Assembly: GCF_036347055.1 (NCBI RefSeq)
Contig: NZ_CP108882.1
Span: 2,989,001 to 3,053,000 of the forward strand
Direction of reading: 5' to 3'
DNA length: 64,000 nucleotides
From: Streptomyces sp. NBC_00820
Lineage (GTDB): Bacteria; Actinomycetota; Actinomycetes; Streptomycetales; Streptomycetaceae
Shown: positions 8,672 to 16,722 of the stretch, piece by piece
Layout: each line of letters begins with the position of its first letter
Numbering within the stretch: the first letter of the stretch is position 1
Made by a program: the position numbers and the translations under genes
Notes under the pieces: model-generated
Databases searched by the model: none
The model's input: only the letters and a program-made list of their open reading frames with translations
Told to the model about the DNA's origin: nothing

Positions 8672-8687
8672 GCGGCGCCGGGCCCGG
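8656..8687 (+). terminator. Hairpin terminator overlapping the kinase stop codon
   Basis: A perfect 13-bp stem (CCGGGCCCGGCGC at 8656-8668 with its complement at 8675-8687) encloses a six-base loop containing the TGA of the kinase. No T-tract follows, which is common for Streptomyces terminators. Confidence 0.7.
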
Positions 8688-8748
8688 AGGGCTTCCCCCG
8701 GACCCGGGCCCCGGGCAGCGGGAGGTGCGGCTCGCCGGGAGAGGCGTC

Positions 8749-9411
8749 TTACAGGTTGCTGAAGTCCGGGCCCTGGGTGCGGGTCCGCTTGATCTCGTAG
8801 AAACCCGGCACGGAGGCGACCGCCAGGGTGCCGTCCCACAGGCGGGCCGCCGCCTCGCCCTTGGGGGCGGGGGTGACGACGGGGCCGAAGAAGGCGATCT
8901 GCTCGCCGTCGGGGCCGGGGACCGCGATGACCGGGGTGCCGACCTCCTGGCCGACCTTCTCGATGCCCTCCTTGTGGGAGGCGCGCAGCTCGGCGTCGAA
9001 CTCGAAGTCCTTCTGCTCGGCGTACTCGATCAGCTCGGCGGGCAGGCCCACGTCCGCGAGCGCACCGGCGATCGCCTCCAGCGTGGGGCCCTCGCCGTCG
9101 TTGTGGATGCGGGTGCCGAGGGCGGTGTAGAGCGGGCCGAGGACGTCCTCGCCGTGCTTCTGCCAGGCGGCGGTGGCCACGCGGACCGGCTGCCAGGCCT
9201 TGGTGGCGAGCATCTCCCGGTACTCCTCGGGCAGCTGGTCGATCTTGTCCTCGTTGAGGACGGCGAGGCTCATGATGTGCCAGCGGACCTCGATGTCGCG
9301 GACCTTCTCCACCTCCAGCACCCAGCGGGAGGTCATCCAGGCCCAGGGGCACAGCGGGTCGAACCAGAAGTCCACAGGGGTCTTGCCGGGCTGGGTCGCG
9401 GTCTCGGGCAT
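8749..9411 (-). CDS. DsbA-family, mycothiol-dependent nitroreductase-like (Rv2466c type) protein
   Basis: This 220-residue cytoplasmic thioredoxin-fold protein has an all-helical insertion. The N-terminus reads VDFWFDPLCPWAWMTSRW, placing the active site at CPWA, with the resolving Cys of a CxxC motif replaced by Ala. The thioredoxin cis-Pro region is visible as VGTPVIAVPGPDG. Actinobacterial relatives such as mycobacterial Rv2466c (recalled as CPWC) use mycothiol and reduce nitro-compounds or disulfides. A single-Cys active site would suit a monothiol mechanism with mycothiol. GAGGAGAGAC directly precedes the ATG. It is transcribed alone, divergently from pepN. Confidence 0.85.
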   Translation of the reverse strand: MPETATQPGKTPVDFWFDPLCPWAWMTSRWVLEVEKVRDIEVRWHIMSLAVLNEDKIDQLPEEYREMLATKAWQPVRVATAAWQKHGEDVLGPLYTALGTRIHNDGEGPTLEAIAGALADVGLPAELIEYAEQKDFEFDAELRASHKEGIEKVGQEVGTPVIAVPGPDGEQIAFFGPVVTPAPKGEAAARLWDGTLAVASVPGFYEIKRTRTQGPDFSNL

Positions 9412-9576
9412 GTCTCTCCTCGGAAAGAGTCGTTTGAAAGGGCAACATTCGGCCGCGCACCCCCATTCCCGGTACCGGCCCGGAATCCCTGATGTGTCAT
9501 GTCAGGGGCGCATGGCAGGATCGGTCCTGTTCCGAAGGTTTTGAGGCGTCCAAGCGACCACGAGGGAGTGCCGCCC
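9412..9576. promoter_or_regulatory. Divergent promoter region with CCCTGA-N9-TCAGGG inverted repeat
   Basis: This 165-bp gap separates the divergent DsbA-like and pepN genes and must hold both promoters. An inverted repeat (CCCTGA at 9487-9492, TCAGGG at 9502-9507) is a possible protein-binding site. No clear -35/-10 pair could be fixed. Confidence 0.4.
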
Positions 9577-12162
9577 GTGCCCGGTGAGAATCTGTCCCGC
9601 GACGAGGCCCGGGAGCGGGCCGCCCTGCTGTCCGTCGACGGGTACGACGTGGCGCTCGACCTGCGCTCCGCCGTCGGCGACGGGAACGGGGACGGGGGTC
9701 CGCGTACGTTCCGCTCGGTGACCACGATCAGGTTCCGCTGCGCGGAGCCGGGCGCGTCGAGCTTCGCCGACCTGATCGCGCCGGGCGTCACCGCCGTCAC
9801 GCTGAACGGCAGGGACCTCGACCCCGGCCAGGTCTTCGACGGCACCCGGATCCTGCTGGAGGACCTGGCCGCCGAGAACGAGCTGACCGTCGACGCGAGT
9901 TGCGCCTACTCCCGCACCGGCGAGGGCATGCACCGCTTCGCCGACCCCGAGGACGGCGAGGTCTACCTCTACACCCAGTACGAGCCGGCCGACGCCCGCC
10001 GCGTCTTCGCCAACTTCGAGCAGCCGGACCTGAAGGCGCCGTACCGCTTCGAGGTGCGGGCGCCCGAGGGCTGGACGGTGTGGAGCAACGGCGCCGGTGA
10101 ACTCGTCGACGGGGTCTGGAAGTTCGCCGAGACGAAGCCGATCTCGACGTACATCACCTGTGTGGTGGCGGGGCCGTACCACTACGTGACCGACACCTAC
10201 GAGCGCGTCTTCGACGACGGGACGAAGCTGGAGATCCCGCTCGGCGCGATGTGCCGCAAGGGTCTTGCGCCCTACTTCGACGCGGACGACGTCTTCCTGG
10301 TCACCAAGCAGGGCTTCGACTTCTTCCACGACCACTTCGACTACCCGTACCCGTTCGGGAAGTACGACCAGGCGTTCGTGCCCGAGTACAACCTCGGCGC
10401 GATGGAGAACCCGGGCCTGGTGACCTTCCGCGAGGAGTACATCTTCCGCGGGAAGGTGACGCAGGCGTCGTACGAGGCGCGGGCGAACGTCATCCTGCAC
10501 GAGATGGCGCACATGTGGTTCGGCGACCTGGTCACCATGGAGTGGTGGGACGACCTGTGGCTGAAGGAGTCCTTCGCGGACTTCATGGGCACGTTCGCGA
10601 ACGTGGGCGCGACCCGCTTCGAGGACGCCTGGATCACCTTCGCCAACCGGCGCAAGGCGTGGGCCTACCGCGCGGACCAGTTGCCCTCCACGCACCCCGT
10701 CACGGCTGACATCCGCGACCTCCAGGACGCCAAGCTCAACTTCGACGGCATCACGTACGCCAAGGGCGCCTCGGTGCTGAAGCAGCTGGTGGCGTACGTC
10801 GGCCAGGACGCGTTCCTGGAGGGCGCCCGCCGCTACTTCAAGCGCAACGCGTACGGCAACACGCGCCTGGGCGACCTGCTTTCGGCGCTGGCGGAGACCA
10901 GCGGCCGAGACATGACGGCATGGTCCCGCTCCTGGCTGCAGACGGCGGGCGTCAACTCCCTGACCCCGCAGGTGCTGCTGGACGCCGACGGACGGGTAGC
11001 GGAGCTGTCGGTGCTCCAGGAGGCGGCCGAGTCGCATCCGGAGCTGCGTCCGCACCGGGTGCGGGTGGGCCTGTACCGGCTCACCCCCGAGGGGAAGTTG
11101 GAGCGGTACTCCTCCAAGGAGTTGGACGTCGACGGTCCCCGCACGGTCGCCCCGTACGCGGCCGGCACCGAGGCCCCCGATCTCGTCCTGGTCAACGACG
11201 ACGACCTGACGTACTGCAAGATCCGCTTCGACGAGACGTCACTGGCGACCCTGCGGGCGCACCTCGGCGACATCACCGACCCCCTCGCCCGCGCCCTGTG
11301 CTGGTCGGCGCTGTGGAACCTGACCCGGGACGGCCTGCTGCCGGCGCGGGACTTCATCGACCTGGTGCTGCGGTTCGCGGGCCGTGAGTCCGACATCGGC
11401 GTGCTCCAGATGCTGCACGCCTGGGCGGAGTCGGCGCTGGTGCACTACGCGGCGCCGGACTGGCGGCCGACGGGCGGCGAGGCGCTCTCCGAGGGCGCGC
11501 TGCGGGAGCTGCGGGCGGCCGGGCCCGGCAGTGAGCACCAGCTGGCCTGGGCGCGCTTCTTCGCGCGGGTCGCCTCCGGTGCGGGGGACCTCGCGCTGCT
11601 GAGCGGCCTGCTCGACGGCACGGAGACCGTGGAGGGCCTTGAGGTGGACCAGGAGCTGCGCTGGGCGTTCCTGGAGCCGCTGGCCGCCCACGGCGAGGCC
11701 GACGAGGCGGTCCTGGCGGCCGAACTGGCCCGCGACGACACGGCGTCCGGCAAGCGCCACCAGGTCCGCTGCCTCGCCGCCCGCCCCTCCGCCGCGGTCA
11801 AGGCGCAGGCGTGGGCGCAGGTCGTGGAGTCCGACGCCCTCTCCAACGCCCTGGTCGAGGCGACGATCGCGGGCTTCGACCGGTCCTCGCAGCGGGAGCT
11901 GACGGCTCCGTACGCGCAGAAGTACTTCGCGGCGATCGAGCGGGTGTGGGACGAGCGGTCCATCCAGATCGGCATCGACGTCGTACGGGGTCTGTTCCCC
12001 GGTTTCCAGGACCGCCAGGAGACGCTGGACGCGACGGACGCGTGGCTGAGCGCCCACGAGGACGCGGCCCCGGCGCTGCGCCGGCTGGTGCTGGAGGCGC
12101 GCGACGACCTGGCGCGGTCGCTGCGGGCGCAGGCGTGTGACGCGGGGGCGGCGAACGGCTGA
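9577..12162 (+). CDS. pepN: Aminopeptidase N, M1 family (paralogue 1)
   Basis: This is an 861-residue cytoplasmic zinc metallopeptidase removing N-terminal residues from peptides. The exopeptidase motif GAMEN is at 274-278. The zinc site is HEMAH at 308-312 with the third ligand Glu331 in LWLKESFADF. The ERAP1-like C-terminal helical domain follows from about residue 500. The start is placed at GTG 9577 because its first residues (PGENLSRDEARERAALLSVD) align with the start of the second copy at 25548, and GGGAG lies upstream at a suitable distance. The further-upstream ATG at 9499 is not homologous. A terminator lies about 70 bp downstream. Having two near-full-length copies 13 kb apart is notable. 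Confidence 0.95.
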   Translation: MPGENLSRDEARERAALLSVDGYDVALDLRSAVGDGNGDGGPRTFRSVTTIRFRCAEPGASSFADLIAPGVTAVTLNGRDLDPGQVFDGTRILLEDLAAENELTVDASCAYSRTGEGMHRFADPEDGEVYLYTQYEPADARRVFANFEQPDLKAPYRFEVRAPEGWTVWSNGAGELVDGVWKFAETKPISTYITCVVAGPYHYVTDTYERVFDDGTKLEIPLGAMCRKGLAPYFDADDVFLVTKQGFDFFHDHFDYPYPFGKYDQAFVPEYNLGAMENPGLVTFREEYIFRGKVTQASYEARANVILHEMAHMWFGDLVTMEWWDDLWLKESFADFMGTFANVGATRFEDAWITFANRRKAWAYRADQLPSTHPVTADIRDLQDAKLNFDGITYAKGASVLKQLVAYVGQDAFLEGARRYFKRNAYGNTRLGDLLSALAETSGRDMTAWSRSWLQTAGVNSLTPQVLLDADGRVAELSVLQEAAESHPELRPHRVRVGLYRLTPEGKLERYSSKELDVDGPRTVAPYAAGTEAPDLVLVNDDDLTYCKIRFDETSLATLRAHLGDITDPLARALCWSALWNLTRDGLLPARDFIDLVLRFAGRESDIGVLQMLHAWAESALVHYAAPDWRPTGGEALSEGALRELRAAGPGSEHQLAWARFFARVASGAGDLALLSGLLDGTETVEGLEVDQELRWAFLEPLAAHGEADEAVLAAELARDDTASGKRHQVRCLAARPSAAVKAQAWAQVVESDALSNALVEATIAGFDRSSQRELTAPYAQKYFAAIERVWDERSIQIGIDVVRGLFPGFQDRQETLDATDAWLSAHEDAAPALRRLVLEARDDLARSLRAQACDAGAANG

Positions 12163-12230
12163 ACCCGCCGATCTCTGGCCTGAGCTTTCCCGCTCGGTGA
12201 CCGTTACGGAATTCGGTCAATAACAGCCGT

Positions 12231-12263
12231 AACCCCTGGTCCAACCCATTCGGACCAGGGGTT
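12231..12263 (+). terminator. Rho-independent-type terminator after pepN
   Basis: A perfect 12-bp stem (AACCCCTGGTCC at 12231-12242, complement at 12252-12263) with a nine-base loop is followed by further T residues. It closes the pepN transcript about 70 bp after the stop. Confidence 0.85.
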
Positions 12264-12377
12264 TTCGGCGCCTACTCGGCATCCGAACACCCGTCCTTTA
12301 GTGCCGTCTTGTCCGCATTCCTCGACGGGTGTGTAACAGCGGTTAAAGGTGGGGCGGAGTGCGGGAATCCCGTCGCC

Positions 12378-13421
12378 ATGACGCACGACACCCCGCTCTC
12401 CCCCCGCCCCCTCCGCCACCTCGCCGAGGTCCACCGCCGCGTCCTGTCGGCCGCCCAGCTCCGCGCCCACGGCGTGACGACGGCCGAGCTGCACGAGCAG
12501 TGCCGCCCCGGCGGCCCCTGGCAGCTGCTCCTGCCGAACGTGGTCCTGCTCCACCCCGGCGCCCCGACGAGCGAGGAGCGTCTGCACGGTGCCCTGCTGT
12601 ACGCCACCCGCGAGTCCGCTCCGGGCGTCCCGGCCCAGCCCGGCGCCGACGGCCCGCACCGCCCGGTCTACCCGGAGGCGGCGATCACCGGCCTGGCGGC
12701 CCTGACCCTGCACGGCTTCTCGTCCACGCCGCCGCTTCCCTCCCTGGACCACGTCGACGTCCTGGTCCCGCGCCTGCGCCGGCTGCGCTCGACCGGGTAC
12801 GTCCGCGTCCTGCGCACCCCCGACCTCCCGGCGCCCGTGGCCGTGACGGGCCTGCCAGTGGCACCGGTGCCGCGCGCCGTGGCGGACGCGGTCGCGGAGC
12901 TGACGGACGCGGACGCCGACGCGGTACGCCGGCTGCTGACCGAGGCGGTGCGCGGCGGCCACTGCGAGGCGGCCGTGCTGGTGCGCGAGCTGACCCGGGC
13001 CCGGCTGCTGACCCGCCCCCATGTGGTGGACGCCGTCGACTCCCTGCTGGCCGAGGGCCGCGCGATCGCCGAGGACCGCCTGTACGAGATGGTCGGCGCG
13101 TACGGCCTTCCCGACCCCGTCTGGAACGTCGACCTGCGCCTGCCCGGCGGCCCGCACCTCGGCGGCCTGGACGCCTACTGGCCCGAACAGGCGGTGGCGG
13201 TGGAGCTGGACACGCGGGCCCCGCGCCAGGACGAGGACGCCCTGTGGTCGGAGTACGCCCGCAAGCGCGAACACCTGGAGCGCCTCGGCATCACCGTCGT
13301 CCACATCACCCCCAAGAAGCTCCGGGAATCCATGGAACAGCAGGCCGCGGTGGTCCGTACGGCCCTGATGGCGTCCGGCGATCGCGACCCGGCCGCCTAT
13401 GTCGTGGTGCTGCCCCGGTAG
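12378..13421 (+). CDS. AbiEi/DUF559-like protein (winged helix plus endonuclease-fold domain)
   Basis: This 347-residue protein of unknown function has a layout common in actinobacteria. An N-terminal helical segment resembles the AbiEi antitoxin winged helix (VLSAAQLRAHGVTTAELHEQ). The C-terminal region resembles the Vsr/DUF559 endonuclease fold, with a conserved acidic pair and the pattern GGLDAYWPEQAVAVELD followed by RKREHLERLGITVVHITPKKL. Such proteins are often annotated as type IV antitoxin-like, but no AbiEii toxin gene is adjacent. The start is placed at ATG 12378; an earlier in-frame ATG at 12309 would add a poor N-terminus. Whether it cleaves DNA cannot be told. Confidence 0.7.
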   Translation: MTHDTPLSPRPLRHLAEVHRRVLSAAQLRAHGVTTAELHEQCRPGGPWQLLLPNVVLLHPGAPTSEERLHGALLYATRESAPGVPAQPGADGPHRPVYPEAAITGLAALTLHGFSSTPPLPSLDHVDVLVPRLRRLRSTGYVRVLRTPDLPAPVAVTGLPVAPVPRAVADAVAELTDADADAVRRLLTEAVRGGHCEAAVLVRELTRARLLTRPHVVDAVDSLLAEGRAIAEDRLYEMVGAYGLPDPVWNVDLRLPGGPHLGGLDAYWPEQAVAVELDTRAPRQDEDALWSEYARKREHLERLGITVVHITPKKLRESMEQQAAVVRTALMASGDRDPAAYVVVLPR

Positions 13422-13552
13422 TGCCGGAAACGGTGATCCGGGAGCAGCGCGGGCGCGGGTGGCGCCCGGCCTGGGAAGCCTGGTGCGGCTACGCTGCTGA
13501 TCCGGGAACGCATCCCGAGTTCCCGCACCGGCTGGACGGAGAACCGCAGGCC

Positions 13553-14194
13553 ATGCATCCACGTTCCCCCGCTTCCGGACCCGCCCCCGTACCCGAAGCC
13601 GACCAGAAGACGGCCACCCCGCCGGCCAGAACCAGCGGACACACCGGACCCGCCGGACCCGCCGGGGCGGTGGCGACCGTCGCGCTGCGTCCCGTCGGTG
13701 AGACCGACCTGCCGATGCTGGCGCGGTTCCTCGTCGACCCCGCCGCGGCCGGCCCCTTCCAGTGGTACGGCTACGCGGACCCGGCACGCTTTCGCCGCCA
13801 CTGGGTGGAGAACGGGCTGCTGGGGGAGGACGGCGGACAGCTGATCGTCATGGGCGACGGGCAGCCGGCCGGGTTCGTCGCCTGGCGGAGGGTGGTGGTC
13901 TCGCCGTCCTCCCACTGCTGGAACATGGGGGCCCAGCTGATGCCCGAGGCCTGTGGGCGCGGCATCGGCACCCGGGCCCAGCAGCAGCTCGTCCGTTACC
14001 TCTTCTCGAACACCCCCGTGATGCGGATCGAGGCGGACACCGAGGCCGGGAACGTCGCCGAGCAGCGGGCTCTGGAGAAGGCCGGCTTCACCCGCGAGGG
14101 CGTACGGCGTGCCATCGTCTTCCGGGACGGGAAGTGGCGGGACGGCATCTCCTACAGCGTGCTGCGCGACGACCCGCTGCCCGCCGGCGTGTGA
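13553..14194 (+). CDS. GNAT-family N-acetyltransferase
   Basis: This 213-residue protein ends in a RimJ/RimL-like GNAT domain (about residues 40-205). The acetyl-CoA loop is the segment MPEACGRGIGTRAQQQL, the beta-4 strand reads MGAQLMP, and the C-terminal part reads NVAEQRALEKAGFTREGVRR, typical of enzymes that acetylate protein N-termini or small amines. The first 40 residues are a Pro/Ala/Gly-rich tail (GPAGPAGAVA) outside the fold. ATG 13553 is chosen, with GGAG 12 bp and GCAGG 3 bp upstream. The last codons and stop are duplicated just downstream (14220-14243). The substrate is unknown. Confidence 0.82.
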   Translation: MHPRSPASGPAPVPEADQKTATPPARTSGHTGPAGPAGAVATVALRPVGETDLPMLARFLVDPAAAGPFQWYGYADPARFRRHWVENGLLGEDGGQLIVMGDGQPAGFVAWRRVVVSPSSHCWNMGAQLMPEACGRGIGTRAQQQLVRYLFSNTPVMRIEADTEAGNVAEQRALEKAGFTREGVRRAIVFRDGKWRDGISYSVLRDDPLPAGV

Positions 14195-14243
14195 GGCGCG
14201 CGGCGGCCGCCGGCCCTTCCGGCGTGTGAGGCGCGGCGGCCGT
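14185..14243. repeat. 35-bp-offset direct duplication at the 3' end of the GNAT gene
   Basis: The string CCGGCGTGTGAGGCGC and the following GGCGGCCG occur at 14185-14210 and again at 14220-14243, the second copy lacking two bases. The first copy carries the stop codon of the acetyltransferase gene. Confidence 0.75.
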
Positions 14244-16015
14244 CAGCCCTTCTTCAGCACCAGCTCCGTGTTCCGGTCCGCCGCCGCTCCCGCGAGGGTC
14301 TTGTTGGCCCCGGGGGCGTTGAAGGACAGCTCCCGGTACAGGGCGGCCAGGCCCGTCTGGGTGAGGTCGGTGTAGTCGGTGCGGTGCGGGGCGGCGGACT
14401 CGATCAGGGTGGTGAAGAGGGAGAGCGTGCCGTCCTTGTTGTCCACCACCTCGACGACGCGGGCGAGCTGGGGGTGGTCGACGTGCGAGGCGGTGGAGAT
14501 CTCCCAGAAGGAGCGGCCGCCCGAGGCCTTGTGCGGGGTGATGACGTTCTTGTGGATGTGCCCGTTCACCCAGGCCAGGACGCCCGGGTGCGCGCTCAGC
14601 ACGGAGACGACCTCGGCGCCGTCGTGGCGCCGCTCGCCGGGGCGGGCCGGGTCGGAACGGGTGTTGGTCATCGTCTTGCTGGTGTGGTGGCTGAAGACGA
14701 TCGCGTACGCGTCCTTGTTCTCCTTGAGCGTCCTGGCCAGCCAGGTCAGCTGGGCGGTGCCGATCGAGCCGTCGTAGTGGCCGCCGGCGTCGGTGGTGTC
14801 GAGGCTGATGCCGATGACGTCGCCGGAGACGCGGAAGGCGTAGTACTGGGTGCCCGCGTCGAGGTTGGCCGAGGAGTAGCCGTGGCCGGCCGGGCCGTGG
14901 CCCTGGTGGGCGGGGTCGAGGTGGGCCTTGAGGTAGTCGGCCTGGGTGTAGGGGGCCCGCTTCTCGTCCGGGGTGACGGAGCGCATGGCGCGGGCGTGGG
15001 CCCTGAGGAAGTCCCGGTAGCCGCCGCCCCTGGGGTCCTTGGCGTTCTTGATGGCGTCCTGGAGCTTCCTGGCGTCGGCTGCGGAGACGCTCATCAGTTT
15101 CTTGCCGCCGATGGCCGCCTCGGCGAGGTAGGGGTCGGCGTGGGAGCCGTAGCAGCCGAGCGGGAGGGCGTCGTGGTTGCCGACGGTGGAGTACCAGGGC
15201 AGGTTGAGGCCGGGGCTGCGCACCTCGCGTCCGGAGGCGGCCAGGAAGCCCTTCAGGTGCGGGAAGCCGAGTGCCTTGTCGCCGTCGCGGGTGGTGGAGT
15301 CGGGCTGCCAGTACAGCTTGAGGCCGCTGTTCTGCACGCCCTCGTAGTGCCGGGGGTCACCGGTGTTCGGGGTGATGCGGCCGCCGCTCATCACCTTCAT
15401 GAACCACTCCAGTTCGGAGTGGGCGTTGTTGTCGGTGTTGTCGCCGGTGGTCATGACGAAGTGCAGCGGGGCTCCGGTGACGGGGGCGCCGCGCAGCGCG
15501 TTGACCCGCTCGACGAGTGAGACGGCGCCGGGCACGGTCAGCGCCTCGTGCGGGCGCCAGGCGTGCGGGTCGTGGGAGCGCAGGTACTCCAGGCGCAGCG
15601 GGTGCTGGACGTCCATCAGATGCAGGTCGGTGAACTGCACGAACGCGGCGAGCGCCGTACGGCGGTCCGCGCGCCCGGACTTGGCGGCGGCCAGCTCGCC
15701 GCGCACGACCCGCTTCCAGCCGGGGCCGTCGCCCAGGCGCCGGTAGCCGGAGCTGTTCCGGGGGGCGGCGACGGAGGCGAGCGTGGTGCCCTTGGTGTAG
15801 GGGGCGAGCGGGGCCGCCGGGGTGACCTTGCGGGAGGCGGCGACGGGCGCCTCGGAGGCCGCGGCGGCCTGGCTGTCGGTGGCGGCGGCGTGGCTGTCGG
15901 TGGGGTGCAGGGCGTAGCCGACGCCCGCGGAGAGGGTGACCGCTCCGGCGGCGGCGAGGACGGTACGGCGGTGGACCCCCGAAGCGGAGGTGACGACAGA
16001 GCGTGTGCGCGACAT
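14243..16015 (-). CDS. Tat-exported metallophosphoesterase (TIGR03767-type)
   Basis: This 590-residue calcineurin-like phosphoesterase is predicted to be exported. The N-terminus has a Tat-like signal (HRRTVLAAAGAVTLSAGVGY, about residues 12-31) followed by an Ala/Ser-rich linker. Metal-binding motifs are visible in order: FVQFTDLHLMD (DxH), MTTGDNTDNN (GDxxDN), STVGNHDALPLG (GNHD), VFSHHTSKTM and WVNGHIHKN (GHxH). The start ATG 16015 has GGGGAG eight bases upstream; a longer in-frame extension lacks a ribosome site. A PHO-box-like triple repeat about 90 bp upstream suggests PhoP control, which fits a secreted phosphatase. The true substrate is unknown. Confidence 0.88.
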   Translation of the reverse strand: MSRTRSVVTSASGVHRRTVLAAAGAVTLSAGVGYALHPTDSHAAATDSQAAAASEAPVAASRKVTPAAPLAPYTKGTTLASVAAPRNSSGYRRLGDGPGWKRVVRGELAAAKSGRADRRTALAAFVQFTDLHLMDVQHPLRLEYLRSHDPHAWRPHEALTVPGAVSLVERVNALRGAPVTGAPLHFVMTTGDNTDNNAHSELEWFMKVMSGGRITPNTGDPRHYEGVQNSGLKLYWQPDSTTRDGDKALGFPHLKGFLAASGREVRSPGLNLPWYSTVGNHDALPLGCYGSHADPYLAEAAIGGKKLMSVSAADARKLQDAIKNAKDPRGGGYRDFLRAHARAMRSVTPDEKRAPYTQADYLKAHLDPAHQGHGPAGHGYSSANLDAGTQYYAFRVSGDVIGISLDTTDAGGHYDGSIGTAQLTWLARTLKENKDAYAIVFSHHTSKTMTNTRSDPARPGERRHDGAEVVSVLSAHPGVLAWVNGHIHKNVITPHKASGGRSFWEISTASHVDHPQLARVVEVVDNKDGTLSLFTTLIESAAPHRTDYTDLTQTGLAALYRELSFNAPGANKTLAGAAADRNTELVLKKG

Positions 16016-16104
16016 GGCGCGATCTCCCCGGGTGCGAACGCGTCGGCAGTGGTCGCGGGGCGGTCGCTCACACGAACTCCCCGCTCGCTCTGGATCGTTG
16101 GCAG

Positions 16105-16137
16105 CGGGGATGACCTGCGCGTGAACGGGGTGGCAAC
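16105..16137 (-). promoter_or_regulatory. Candidate PHO box (three 11-bp direct repeat units)
   Basis: Read on the minus strand, three consecutive 11-mers GTTGCCACCCC, GTTCACGCGCA and GGTCATCCCCG follow the Streptomyces PHO-box pattern (GTTCACC plus four bases, repeated). They lie about 90 bp upstream of the phosphoesterase start. This match is by eye only. Confidence 0.5.
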
Positions 16138-16216
16138 GGGCGACGCCGATCACCGTACGTGGATTACAGGCCACAGGTCGTGGTCACGGAGTGGAACGCG
16201 GACGGCCGGGGTCCGG

Positions 16217-16705
16217 TCACTCCTCGTTCATCTCCTGGGGTAGGGGGTGGGCCGAAGAGGTCAGATGGCCGGCCGGCGGGCGTTCGCGCCACAGGCGCAG
16301 CGCGCTGTCGACGAGCGGGATCCGGGTCAGGCCGGACAGGGCGTCCAGGTACTGCCAGGCGGCGAGGTCGGTGGAGCCGTCGACCTCGTTGCGGAGTTCG
16401 CCGCCGGTGACCTCTGCCGCGTAGACCAGCCGTACGCCGTGGTGGTCGACGGTCCGGCGGCCGAGCCGGCCGGGCACGGTCACCCGGCGGGAGTCGACGC
16501 CGAGGAATCCGGTGACCTCGACGCGGTAGCCGGTCTCCTCCAGGAGTTCGCGGCGGACGGTGTCGTAGGGGTCCTCGCCGAACTCCATGCCACCGCCGGG
16601 CAGCACCCACTCGTGGCCACCGCCGGGGGCCGGTGAGCGGGCGAGCAGGACCTGTCCGTCACGGACGCACACGGCGTAGGCCGCCACCCTCACCTTCCTT
16701 CGCAT
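16217..16705 (-). CDS. NUDIX hydrolase
   Basis: This 162-residue enzyme hydrolyses a nucleoside-diphosphate-linked compound, such as a damaged nucleotide or coenzyme. The full Nudix box is present at about residues 36-58: GGGMEFGEDPYDTVRRELLEETGY fits GX5EX7REUXEEXGU. The strand before it (VRVAAYAVCVRDGQVLLAR) is typical. ATG 16705 has no ribosome site in front of it, and a TAACCT hexamer ends about seven bases upstream, so the message may be leaderless. Internal GTG codons at positions 5 and 7 are alternatives. The specific substrate is not evident. Confidence 0.9.
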   Translation of the reverse strand: MRRKVRVAAYAVCVRDGQVLLARSPAPGGGHEWVLPGGGMEFGEDPYDTVRRELLEETGYRVEVTGFLGVDSRRVTVPGRLGRRTVDHHGVRLVYAAEVTGGELRNEVDGSTDLAAWQYLDALSGLTRIPLVDSALRLWRERPPAGHLTSSAHPLPQEMNEE

Positions 16706-16722
16706 GGAAGGAGGTTAGCGCG

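Noticed and set aside
12359..13552. In-frame N-terminal extension of the GNAT gene
   Set aside because: It overlaps the AbiEi-like gene in another frame and is Arg/Pro-rich; the GNAT fold begins well after ATG 13553.
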